Assembly: GCF_008831285.2 (NCBI RefSeq)
Contig: NC_045147.1
Coordinates: 23,274,981 to 23,338,980, forward strand
DNA from: Nymphaea colorata
Lineage: Eukaryota; Streptophyta; Magnoliopsida; Nymphaeales; Nymphaeaceae
Direction: 5' to 3'
Length of the DNA stretch: 64,000 bases
Shown here: positions 12,496 to 24,439 of the stretch, one piece after another
How positions within the stretch are numbered: the first letter of the stretch is position 1
Layout of the letters: every line of letters starts with the position of its first letter
Translations under genes and position numbers: made by a program
The notes under the pieces: generated by a model
Database searches by the model: none
The model's input: the letters and a program-made list of their open reading frames with translations, nothing else
Told to the model about the DNA's origin: nothing

Positions 12496-12650
12496 TACTC
12501 ACACAGAGGGGAGGAGAAACGATACAATTGGCGATTTGGATTTTCCTTCTTCCTTTTCCTTGACTGTTTGAGGGATAAACAACCGGTTCATCCAGTAGTT
12601 CGCCGCTTTGTTTCTTCCTTATAATTGTGTAAGGTGGTCTGTCATTAACC
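11874..12650 (+). promoter_or_regulatory. Probable promoter and CT-rich 5' leader of MED15
   Basis: A long pyrimidine-rich tract on the plus strand (TTCTCTCTCTAAC, TCTCTCTCCCTCTC, then (TC)n(AC)n at about 12466-12494) leads to the MED15 ATG. CT-rich leaders are common in plant genes. There is no clear TATA box, and the transcription start is not determinable here. Confidence 0.45.
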
Positions 12651-15600
12651 ATGGACGGGAATAGCTGGAGGCCGGCTCAAGGGGATCCAGGGATGGCGTC
12701 AAGTGATTGGAGATCGGAGCTTTCGGCAGAGTCCCGGCAGAGGATCGTCAATAAGATGTATAGTATAGTCTTGCAAATTTTTCTTCCTTTCCTTTGGTTT
12801 TTATGTAGAAATCCATTTGGGTGCCTATGGTTGATTCTCGTTTGAAAGGAAGCGATCTTCTTGGATATTGATTGTGTGATGTGAAACTGGTATGCCAGTT
12901 ATTGTTTCTTTCAAGCTGTTATTGTTGTTGTTATTATTATTATTCATGTTACTGATACTTTTCAAAATGGGAGGGTGTGATCTTGAGAGAGACTGGACCA
13001 ACTTTCTTCTCGCCATCCCTCTTAGGTGTCGGTGCACCGACCAACGATTTAGGGCGACTCCGAATTTTGGATAGACTGGTCTTTGAATTGCTAGAGATTG
13101 CAAGGGATGAGCAGACTTATTTATGCTCGTTAGTTAGTTATTCTAGATTATGGTTTGCTATTTATCAAGTTTCGTTCGATGAAGAGAAGGTTTTCTATTA
13201 CGAATAAGTCTAGCGGTGGTTCCTTCTGGTGGCAAATCGAGTAAGTTTAGCACATGAATGTTTGGTTTGTGCAGAATGGAGACGCTCAAAAAACACTTGC
13301 CCATCTCTGGCCCTGAGGGAGTTGCTGAGCTTAACAAAATTGCGGTAAGATTTGAAGAGAAGATCTATACTGCTGCTACAAGTCAGGTTTGTGATATATC
13401 ACGGTTTTCTTCCTTTATTGTCGTTATTTGTTAATATAATCTTTTATGTGCTATAATTTGGATGATTGTTTCTATTTGGAAGGATGCACTTATGTGTTGT
13501 TAATTCACAATTTTGGGGGTTTTTGTTGCAGTCACGTAGTCATGAATCATAATTCCTTGAATCCCTGTTCATCCAATTTTTCTGGATAAGCGGGTTAATT
13601 AAACCGAAACCTTCTTTTTTGTTTCTTCTAATTATTATCGAACTAAACCTGTCATCTTTGTTTATCTGTCGAAAGTTGACTTATTTGTGCATTCTATTAG
13701 GCGATAAATTAGGCCTTTTTAGATGTTGTTACTCTACATAATTGGTTTTTTTTTTTGTTGATTGTGTGGTATATGACCTGCAAATTAAAATTGCAAAAAA
13801 AGTGCAATTTTTTTTCTTTCTTATGTTGACCATTAAAAATTTCATGCTGTGAAATTTCATTTTGTCTCTGATTATTCCTGTTTTAAGTCTCTCTAATACA
13901 TTCTTTTCAGCCTGATTATCTGCGAAAAATATCTCTTAAGATGCTCACTATGGAATCAAAATCTACCACTGCAAATCCTTTGGCATCAAACTCAGCTGTG
14001 GGAAACCAAAATCCACAAGATCCAGGTAGATGTGTATTAAATTATTAATACCCTATTGCCTGCTCAACAAGTGCTGCACTTCAGAAGTGGCTTGCAGCAG
14101 TATATGCATATACTAAGCCTCTTTTTTTCTCCCCCTTTTTCTGTTGATTGAACAGCAGTTAACAGCATGCAGCAAGTACGGAACCAAGGCCAGCCATTAC
14201 CCTTAGCTAGTCAATCTCAAGCACGACAGCAGATTTTGGCCCAGAATCTTCAAAATTCCGTTGCACCAGGCACTGTGCAAAGCACATCTAATTTGCCTCC
14301 TACTTTGTCTTCCATGTCAAGTATATCTCAGGCTGGCTTATCAAGTGTCGTGAGCCAGAGCTCTACTGTCCAGAGTATATCTGGCATTTCACAGAATGCT
14401 GTAAATAATTCTTTAGGACAAGTCAACCCCCATAATATGTTTTCAAATTCCCAAAGGCAACTGCAAGCAAGGCAGCTTTCACAGCAGGTCGCCCCTCAAC
14501 AGCAACAACAACAGCCACAGGGTCAACAGCATCTTCTGTACCAGCAGCATCTGCAACAACAATTGATAAAACAGAAATTACAACAAGGAAATATGCAGCC
14601 TTCTCTCTTGCAACAGTCACAGATCCAACAACAGCAGTCACTATTGCAGCCGAACCAGTTGCAACCCTCTCAGCAGTCACATATGCAAACATCTCAGCAG
14701 CCTTCTTTGCAGCCAAGTCAATCAGCCATTCAGCAACAACAGACATCTCAGATGCAGGCAGTTCAACAGTCTAGCCTCCAACAGAGCCAACAATCATCTT
14801 TGCAACAGTCTGTTCCATCAGTCCTCCAGGCCCAGCAACATCAGCATTCTGTCCTTAGACAACAACAACAACAACACCAACAGCAGCAGCAGCAGCAACA
14901 ACAACAACAACAACAGTTGCAACAATCTGTTGTGCAGCCGCAGCCATCTATGACTATCCAACAGCAGCCTCAAATCAGTCAGGCACCAATGATGTCATCA
15001 CAACAGCAGCAGCAACTGATGAGTCACCAGACAAATTCATCTGGCATACAACAAAATCAGATATTGGGACAACAAAACATTGTTCCAGATATACAGCAGC
15101 AGCAGCAACAGCAGAGGCTGTTGGCTCAGCAGAACCTCTCAAGCATGCATCAGCAACAACAGATGCTGGGTCCTCAGAGCAGCATCCCAAGCATGCATCA
15201 GCAGCCACAGCAATTGAGCCAGCAAAGCAGCCTATCAGGAATGCAGCAATCACAGTCATTACTTTCACAACAATCTAATGTTTCTAGCCTGCAGCAACAT
15301 TCACATTCAATTCATCAACTTCTTCAGGCCAAATCCTCTATACAGCATCAACAACCTCAGCAGGCATCGTCCTTATTGATGCAACAGCAATCTCAGCAAC
15401 CACACTCACAACCATCACCGCAGCAACTGATGCCACACATTCAGTCTCAAGCTGCACAACAGCAAATTGCGTTACAGCAGCAGGCAAGTTCTTTACAGAG
15501 GGAGCTGCAACAAAGAATTCAAACAGGTGGCTTGTTGCAGCCACAGAGTGCAGTTGAGCAGCAGAAGCCATCTTTTCAACCACAAAGAGGGATACCGGAA

Positions 15601-16564
15601 ACTTCTTCACGTAAGTGCTGTTGTCAACATGCTTTCTTGCGATTTAATTATCATCTTATTGTTTGGCCTACATGATGATCCTTAGGTAGTAACATGGAAG
15701 TAGAAATGAGTATGTGAAGGTTAAGAAATTGAAACTTGTTGTATGCTAAACATTCTAATCGTTCAATTGTATGGAGATGCACAGTTTTCCCTTTGACTTG
15801 CATGGGTCTGGTGTTAATCTGATCGTCCATGCACAAGGTTGGTCATTGTGATGGCTAATTATCTATTAGGCAGTTGGACCAGCTAATGTCCAAGGTAGGG
15901 CTGTCAATGGGTGGATTAATATTAGCTAAAATACGTATGAAAATTGATTTATTCACATTCTCTGCAGCCAGGGATGCAAAAAGCTAGTGTGCTTGGGAAT
16001 CCCAAGCCTTACACCCTTAATCCAAGAGGAACACGTATCACTTTATGCTTTACCTTGTGAGAGTGAATCATTTTATGATCCTGCCAGCATTCAAACGACA
16101 GTGTTTTACCTGGCCTTTTGCAGCTTCAATAGAGTCTACGGCACAGTCAGCACATCCAGCTGCAGGTGATTGGCAAGAGGAGATATATCAGAAGGTGCTG
16201 CATTTATTTTTATCCGTACTATTCGAATTTAGTGACACACCAATAAGACTGAAATATGTCATGTTAATCCATTGCTATTATGTGATAAGTCAATAGTCAC
16301 AAACATAGACAATATTTTGAAAATATAGCATTTTAATCTCCAAAACAACATATTTTGAAGGGAAGATCTTGCTGTATTTTAAAATAAAGTCAAGAACTTT
16401 TCCTTATGATAGTATCAGTATATTGTCATGGTACTTTCCCCTTTTAGAAAAGGCCCTTTTGAATGTATTTTTAGCGTATGTTTTTATTTTTTTTGTTTTA
16501 AAAAATTAAAAGCAAATTTGAATCTTTATCAGTATACCAACTCTTAATTTCATAAGATTTTCTA

Positions 16565-16618
<54 letters not shown>

Positions 16619-19600
16619 GCCTGTGAATTTTTGTGTGACTATAAGACATGTAATTCTACTACAAAAAATAAACCAATGTGCATGGAGTTAAAATGACATG
16701 CAAAGTGAATGAATGGCTGTATCATGTTTCTAATGATGGCAGCTAGTTCTTATATATCTTGATATTTTTTACAATGCATCGTGGATGTGAGAGGTTATTG
16801 CTTCCTAACAGTGTGCATACTGCATATATATCGGTAGCTTTTGATAGTTCCTTTGGTTGTGAATCTTTAGTCATGGTCAACCATGCATAGAGACCATTTA
16901 ATGTCTGGGTTCTTTATCTTTCTTGGTAATATTGGCCTTCTGGAAGATATTTCTGTGGATGGTTTTTTATTCAATTTTTTCCAAGTGATCCATGTTTATT
17001 TGATTATTTTAATATGGCTTCAATTTTGTAACATTTCGTGTTTTGCAGTTGAAAAGCTTGAAGGATATGTACTATAATGAACTCAATGAGTTGTACCAAA
17101 AACTTACGATAAAATGTCAGCAGGTACCTATCTCTAAGATCAAATCCTTCTCTTTGTATATGCACTTACTTAGTAGCTTCTCCAACAAGTGCTTTCATTA
17201 TCTGCAGCAAGAGGCTCTTGTCCAAACGCAGGCACAATCAGACCAATTAGATAAGCTGCGAAACTACAGAAATGCACTAAAAAACAGTTTATTTTATTTG
17301 GTCATGCCAAAAAATAACATCCCATTGAATCTAAAAGATAGGATGGAGATGTTTGAGAAACAGCTCCTCCAATTTCTTAATCTTTTCAAGAACAGAAAGG
17401 TTCCCCCTCCACATCAGCACGGACAACAGCTTCAGCAACAATCTGGTGGTCAGTCGCTTTCTGTGCAGCAACAGCAACAACAGACACAAATATCTCAGAT
17501 ACAGCAGCATGAGAGTCATACCAATCAATTGCAACCTGTAAATGTACAGAACACAGCGACAACAATGCAAACAAGTGCTGTGAGTCCTGTGACAACCATA
17601 CAACACGGAGCTGTGCCTCTGGGACAGCATGTTGGAGTTCCAACGTCTCACAACCTGAGGAATGTGATGCAGCCTGCATCTAATTTGGACTCAGCTCAGG
17701 CAAACAACTTAGGTTCTTTGCAGCAAGGTGCCATGAGTGCTCTTCCACATGGTGGTGTAGGCACCATGCAGCCAACTATGATAAGTGCGCCACAGCAGAC
17801 TTCCACAACCTCCTTGCCCCAAAGTGGTCTAAATACCTTGCAGCAAAGCAGTGTTAATACTATTCAATCAAATGCTAGCATGCTACAGCACCAGCAACAG
17901 CTGAAGCAATTGCAACAGCGTCAGCTGCATCTTATTCAACAGCAGCATAAACAGCAGATGATACAGCAGCCACAATTGGCACCACAATACCAGCAACAGC
18001 AATTACCATTGCATCAAAAGCAACAACAAGCTGCACAGCTTCAGGCTCACCAAATGCCACAGCTTCATCAGTTGAGTGATATGAACGAGTTAAAGATGAA
18101 ACCTGCTGTTGGCATTAAGCCTGGCCTGTTCCAGCCTCATAATTCAATTGGTCAACGGCCAGTACACCAGCAACTGAAGTCTGGATCTTCCTTTCCTGTT
18201 TCTTCTCCACAGTTAGCTACATCCCCTCAAATTTTGCAGCATTCTTCACCACAGATAGATCAGCAAAGTCTCCTTGGGGCAGCTGCACTTCCGAAAATTG
18301 GAACACCTCTGCAACCAGCAAATTCACCTTTCATTGTTCCTTCTCCCTCCACTCCTATTACTCCATCACCATTACCAGGAGACTCTGAAAAGCCTGGTGC
18401 TTCACCTCTTTCAAAGACTGGAAATATTGTGAGCCAACAGTCAACTGTTCCACTAGCTCAAGCACAATCTCTTGCTATTGGTACTCCTGGACTATCAGCA
18501 TCACCTTTGCTTGCAGAATTTACTATTCCAGATGGGAATCAGGGCAATGCAGCAGCATTAGGTTCAAGCAGCAAGTCTAGCACAAGTGAAAGGCCATTTG
18601 ATCGGTTAATTAAAGCAGTAAGTAGAGTGATCAACTGTTATATTCTTTCATTCATGTTCAGTACTGACAACTTTTGTGCTGAGACACCACACTTATTGTT
18701 TCAATGTAGAACCATGGGTTTTAATGAGGAACTCTTGATTTACAAAAGGTGGTAGGTTCTTCTGAATTTGTACTGGTCAGTTAATTTATTGAGTTCTGAA
18801 TCTCTGATTTTATATCGTTGAGGAGATTTGTTGTCTGAGGTCGTCATGTGTTAATTGGATTTCCTGTTCCTATTTTCCTTTACCTCTTTTCTTCTACTTC
18901 TTTTTTTTGTGGGGAACTATTTGATCCTTTGTCTATTATCTGCTGTCATATGTAGGCAAACTGCAGTGGACATAATTGCCAGTGTGAAACCTCTTTTGGA
19001 CAAATGCCAGAGTCAGAATTTTGCTACAGAAAGGAGAGGGTGCAAGGGATAACTAATGATTTAGGGGGTTTCTTAGAAACCTTGATCTACTGCTGCTTCA
19101 TCATAAAAAAGAAAAAAAAATCATGATTGAAACTAAATTACCATTCCCACTGAATATCCTATCAAATTGCTTTGCTACAAAAAATACGGGAAGTCAGGAG
19201 CGAATACACGGTCGATTCTGTGACTATTAGCAACAGGGTGCAGTAACATGGTTCTGTTTTTTTACCATGTCGATGTACTCTTTTCTAATAATCTAATTAT
19301 AACATGAAAGCCCTTGTTGTTGGTTTGAATATTTCCATTGGTGCCATTAAATTTTCCTTTTTGATTGCAATGAAATGGTGTTCAGTGTCCTTTATTATGT
19401 AATATCTGATTGTCCAATTGTCTTAGTTTTCTCATTCCATATTTGTTAGGCATGTTTTGTCAATCCTTAAAAATAAAGAAAAAGAAAGAAATATTAATAC
19501 AACAATCTGAATGAAAGTTAAAAGACAGGCTCATTTTCATGCATACTTGACTGTGTTCTGTTGAATGTTCTGGCACTTGGAAACAATGAGGATGTCCGTA

Positions 19601-22084
19601 AATGTGATATAGTTCTATGGTATTAAGTGTTGTTTTTCTTTGTCATCCTTTTATTCATCTTAATGTCAAACTGTTATATTCCAGAAAAAATTTTAGCCTT
19701 ACAGCTAAAAATGACATGATTTCTTATTGGAATAGCAACTCTTGATCACTTCTTTGGGGTACTTGTAGGTTAAATGATGTGTTCATCTGTAATAGACTGG
19801 GTTGCTTTGGTACCTATGGCAATGAGATGTTTATACTTTGTTGTTTCAGGTATCATCTATATCATCCAAAGCATTTGCATCATCCATTAGTGACATAAGC
19901 TCAGCTGTGAATTTAATTGATCGGTTGGCATGCTCAGCACCTGGGAATGGTTCTAGAGCATCAGTTGGGGAGGATTTAGCAGCCACAACCAGGTGGCGCT
20001 TGCAAGCAAGAAATTTAATCTCACAAGATGGAAATGCTGCAGCAAAAAAGATGAAACGAAACATGACTGCAATGCCATTGAACACCATGTCGTCAGCTGG
20101 AAGTGTGAACAACAGTGTTCGTCAGCCTGCTAGTTTGGAGTCATCTGAACTGGAGTCAACTGCTACTTCTAGAATAAAAAGGCCAAGAATTGAGGTATAT
20201 TTTTGTTAGGATTAAGCTACCCCTAGTCTGCATATTAAACCCAAACATGACGCCTGTAGTTGCTTTGCCAAAAGTATCTTTGCATTTTAGCTACCTGTCT
20301 CTGAAATTGAGTCTATCGATGCTATTAGACTTCCTCCAGAAGCCTTAGACGATGGAGTTTTATGTTAAAACTCCAATCTATGCTCACAAGTATGATTTGG
20401 AAGAGTGATGGGATGGAAAGGGAGGAATCCTTGTTGTTCTTCTTACATCATGTGCCAGCTGATGCCTAGTAAACCATCACAAAGTATGATTTTGCTATTG
20501 GTGAAACTGGACAGATAGGCTGGTGGGTGAAAAAGATGATACGTTGGATGGCCACCAAGAATGACGGACTGGTAAGCTGGTGGAGTTTTGGGTTTCAGAT
20601 TGTAAATGTGAAAAGAATAATGGTACAGACTACAACCAGTAGTTAGCACATCACATGAATTTATCTTGGTGATGATGCATGATCAAAGTGGTGGGGCAAT
20701 AAAAGCAGGATAGATATACTAGCGTTTTAGAATATAGGGGAGGAGTCTGTGAATATATCCAAATAGTTGTTCCTGGAGAAGGTGAGTTATGTAGGCACTT
20801 TCCAGTTTTATGTGGATGTCTGTTCCATTTTCATATATGGAAAGTGAACATCAGTTTGGTAGTGGTAGATAAAACTATATGGTTGGTGAGGGGAATCTAT
20901 ATGAAACAATTAAGTGTGGAAAGATGCTAAAATGTGTAATGGTGCCATCTAACCCAGTGCATTAGACTATGTACATGGCTCGTTGTTATTCCGTTTTTTC
21001 TTTAAAAGTATTGAAATATAAGATATCCAATTTGCAACTCAAAGGGCATAGCATAGCGGGTCAGGCTTTTGGCGCTTGAAGAGTTGCATCTCTAGTTCGA
21101 TTCAAATGGGTGCTGTGCTTCCAATCTTAAGTGGTGGAACATGGTACCTAAGTTGAAAAGGTACACTGCTGCTATCGCCAGGTCCCTAGAGACGGGGAGG
21201 GCTTCGGACTCTTTTTTCCGGACAGTTGTCATAATCCTCTTGCTCATTGAGAAATTCATAAAATTTGCTTATTGATCTTTCTGTTCAGGATTTCAAATTA
21301 TACGTTGACAAAATGCAGCCACTTAATCTCAGTCTTGTGTTTCCGTTGTAGGTTAACCAGATTCTTCAAGAAGAAATCAAAGAAATAAACCAGAAATTGA
21401 TTGATACAGTTGTAGATATAAGTGACGAAGATAATGACTTGACTGCAGCTGCCACTGAAGGCAGGGACGGGGTTGTCATAAAATGCTCCTACAATGCCGT
21501 AGCACTCTGTCCAAGTATGAAATCTCAATATGCATTGGCTGAAGTGGTAATGTAAACCCTATCCCTTTTGGTTGAGCTAAGTTTAGAAATGATACACTGG
21601 TTGGTTGGACCAAGTTTAAGAATTATCTCCTGGACTTTAGATTTGATTAAAGGTTCTGATGCAATTAATAGTTCAAGTCCTATTTTATGCAGTCTCCAAT
21701 ATTGCCATTGAGGCTGCTCGTTCCTTCAAATTACCCCAGCTGTTCTCCTGTACTTCTGGACATGCAACCAATTGAAACTGGGTATCCGCTTGTTTCAGCT
21801 AGTATCTGTTATTTTCCTCTTACACTTGAATCAACCCTTTTCTGCTCTCTTCTTGACAAGATCCATGTTTAACATGCAGTAAGGAGGGTGAGGATTTGTC
21901 TGCAAAGGCTAGGTCCATGTTCAGTTTATCAGTTCGTAGCCTTTCTCATCCAATGTCATTGGGAGATATAGCAAGGACGTGGGATGTTTGTGCACGCAAG
22001 GTGATGACAGAGTATGCACACCAGAGTGGTGGTGGCAGCTTCAGCTCAAGCTATGGCACGTGGGAGAGCTGTGTGAGTGCATGA
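12651..22084 (+). CDS. MED15: Mediator of RNA polymerase II transcription subunit 15 (KIX-domain, Q-rich)
   Basis: Eleven exons: 12651-12757, 13275-13386, 13911-14025, 14156-15610, 16124-16194, 17049-17123, 17208-18617, 19850-20194, 21352-21546, 21693-21781 and 21880-22084. All introns are GT-AG and the frame is open throughout: 4179 nt, about 1392 aa, close to Arabidopsis MED15A. The N-terminus (residues ~17-95) is a KIX domain with [19 protein letters not shown] and [15 protein letters not shown]. Residues ~112-590 and much of 740-1000 are Q-rich, including a run of 12 Q interrupted once. A conserved central block (DWQEEIYQK through LFKNRK, ~612-730) and a conserved C-terminus (~1090-1392, ending near [13 protein letters not shown]) are present. 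Family knowledge: Mediator tail subunit in the nucleus that binds activators through KIX. The start ATG fits the conserved N-terminus. Confidence 0.95.
14862..14919 (+). repeat. CAA/CAG tract coding polyglutamine in MED15
   Basis: Mixed CAA and CAG codons give a glutamine run broken by one His. The mixture of the two codons makes it less like a pure unstable trinucleotide repeat. It lies in exon 4 within a wider Q-rich region. Confidence 0.9.
16566..16617. repeat. (CA)n(TA)n microsatellite in MED15 intron 5
   Basis: About 42 bp of alternating CA is followed by about 10 bp of TA, within the intron between exons 5 and 6. Confidence 0.95.
21046..21240 (+). mobile_element. tRNA-derived SINE-like element in MED15 intron 8
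   Basis: An A-box-like stretch (ATAGCGGGTCAGG) is followed about 40 bp later by a B-box-like AGTTCGATTC. That arrangement is typical of tRNA-derived SINE heads. A non-coding body (GGTACACTGCTGC, then CCCTAGAGACGGGGAGGG) follows, with a short T run near the end. There are no clear target-site duplications. It is in sense orientation inside the intron. Confidence 0.5.
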
Positions 22085-23105
22085 TATTAGACACGTTCTT
22101 CTGGCTAGCTAATAGTTTCAAAAAGATACACATCTCTATTAAAGATCTGGTGCATGCCTCTGGCACGAACTAGGACAGCACATATTTCAGAAAACGAAAA
22201 TGATAGCCTCTAATGGGAACGATTATAGCCGAGTGATGTGTTTACTATTGTGGATCGACGTTGACTAGGTGTTGCGTGAAGGAGTAAAGTGATTTGCGGG
22301 GAGAAACTGTAGAAAACAAAGTCGTGGGATTGATCCGGTGCATCATTTATTGCAGGGTCTAAGATTTCCAATGTGTTGGACAAAGGAAACGGAGAATTAA
22401 TCGATGTGTAAGTATGATGGATGTTAAATTGTAGTTATAATGAATATAATAAGTTGGAAGAGAATTTTTGAAAGCATAGCTTGATTATTGTGGTTCTGGT
22501 AGATCCGACTTGTGATTATAGCAATTTGGAGAATTTGGTAGTTAATAAATGTTAAATTGTCCTACTGCAAAGCAATTCAGTTCTGGGAATTCTGATCTCT
22601 CCTCCCCACTCACTAATTGTTGCAGCTTGCGGATCATTTCACTAATTACATTGGGCTAGTTATGTCACACGGACTCTTCAAAAAAGAGGCCGCACTCGTG
22701 TGACATTATGCTGGTGCTAGTATGGGTGTGGTTTTGACACGCACCCCAACCACATCTTTTTTTTTTTAATGTATGCTCAAAATATTTTATATTCCTTTTC
22801 CTTTCTATAAGCATCGTTAATATGAGTGTGGTTTTGACACGCACCCCAAGTATGTTCAAAATATTTTATATTCCTTTTTCTTTCTTTCTATATGTACAAC
22901 AATAAAAGTGAAAAAAAAGGACAGTTTGAGTTAAAGGAACAAGCTCAAATTGTGTGTATATATTTATATACCAAATTTTTTTAGGATATGCCGTGTCAGC
23001 ACTCGCATCTGCAACTGCACCGGCACATGTTTTATATTCCTTTTCCCTTCTTTTTATATGTACAGTAATAAAAGTAAGAAAAAGGATAGACTAATCTAAT
23101 AAACA
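22085..23105. other. MED15 3' flank and left border of the GH1 array
   Basis: The first few hundred bases are presumably MED15 3' UTR. From about 22660 the DNA becomes repetitive. GTGTGGTTTTGACACGCACC occurs at 22726 and 22826 (a 100-bp period). The motif GCCGTGTCRGCAC, in the form GCCGTGTCAGCAC at about 22990, recurs in related form near 23178 and at the left ends of the other two array units. No gene is seen. Confidence 0.55.
22726..22900. repeat. ~100-bp tandem direct repeat at the array border
   Basis: GTGTGGTTTTGACACGCACC recurs exactly 100 bp apart (22726 and 22826). CAAAATATTTTATATTCCTT follows in each copy, at 22778 and 22857, so the downstream spacing differs by about 20 bp. A third, weaker copy of the latter part appears near 23030. 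Confidence 0.75.
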
Positions 23106-24439
23106 AACTAAAATTGTATATATTATGAATGCATACATTTATATATATATAAAATAAATATACACCCAATTTTTTGGCCGCGTCGGCACTTGCACCCGCA
23201 CACACAGGCTAGTTGTTTTCTGTTTTTAAGGCTATTCATCACATTTAGATTGATATGTCTTTTGTTCATATAAATTATGTCTTTTGTTCATATAAATTAA
23301 ATAAAGAATATAGTTACATGCGTGCCTGGGCCCCTATCTCACCCTTCTATCTATGAGCTAAAAAACCATCGCGTTGTTCTCCAGTTCTTTGTCGCATGTT
23401 AGTTATAACATGAAAAAAATCTCTCTCTCTCTTCTATATATATATGTCCGTGTGTGTTGGAGGACAACAAAAAGCCTTTTTGTTTTTCTGGTGGACTGAT
23501 GTTCAATTGCACTAATTGTTTGTATATTATAGATCCATTTATGGTTCAATCTGTTTATTCTTTAAATAAAAAATTATCCACTACATCCCCTCCCTTTAAT
23601 GGTACAATACAAGATTTAGAGAAATGGGTGACCTCAAAATTTGCTTATAGTCTCTTCCCGCCTTATAAAATAGGCATTGATGGGTAGCATAACTACATAC
23701 CGGAACTATAATTTTTATAAATATGTTTGGAACGACTAACTATAAATTTTAATTAATTGTTGTATCCACAATAATAACACGAAACTTTAGTTAGATGAAA
23801 TCCATATGGCATGTATGAATTGCTTTACTCATCAACTTAAAATTTGAGGTTGTATAATTTCTTCCCACCCTCTATTATGCAATCTTTAAAGTATACGATC
23901 CAATCACCCAAGAATGACCCTCTTACAGTGAAACACCCAACAAGATCGTTTTCACAATCTGCCGACATTCATTTACCAGCCAGCCTTAAGTTTTGTTCTT
24001 TTGGTTATTAGGCACAATATGGATTCATGTTCAAAGAATAATTATCTACCTCTGTGAGAAAGGCTCACAGAATCCAAATAGATTGTCGAAAGCACCTTAT
24101 TTCTGAATAAAAACGAAAAGGAACCAGAGAACAAGAAAGTGATGGTCACACCAGAAAGAGCAATGCCTGTTATTGACTTCAGAGTAAAATGAGCGGCAGT
24201 GGGAAGTAATTGATCTCCAAAAAAAAAGTTGACGGAAAGATTAACATGATTGCATCTCAAATTTTTTTGGTCCATCCGAAACATAGAAATCTCACGGTTC
24301 AGGTCAGATCAGACAGGATCTCTAGATTCACGAACTTAAACCCCCCATTCATCTTCTGTCAATAGCTCAAGTTATAGATACATTTGATAAATCAACCAAT
24401 GTTGGCAGTGCTACTGTGTAGGAGCAATAACTCTGCCTT

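Noticed and set aside
14423-15610. Minus-strand ORFs of 90-107 codons opposite MED15 exon 4
   Set aside because: They are the complement of CAA/CAG-rich coding sequence, which gives open Val/Ala/Leu-rich frames by composition. The sense frame has the conserved MED15 features.
21040-21110. Possible tRNA gene
   Set aside because: A- and B-box-like words are present but no full cloverleaf could be folded; a SINE head fits better. The same applies at about 56000.
23454-23687. Plus-strand ORF of 77 codons, with a counterpart at 32589-32792
   Set aside because: Conserved only through the tandem duplication, disrupted in unit 3, and no recognisable protein.
24042-24284. Minus-strand ORF downstream of GH1 copy A, with counterparts at 33211-33417 and 42666-42911
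   Set aside because: It recurs because the unit is tandemly repeated. The start region is frameshifted in unit 2 and it has no recognisable domain; probably 3' flank.
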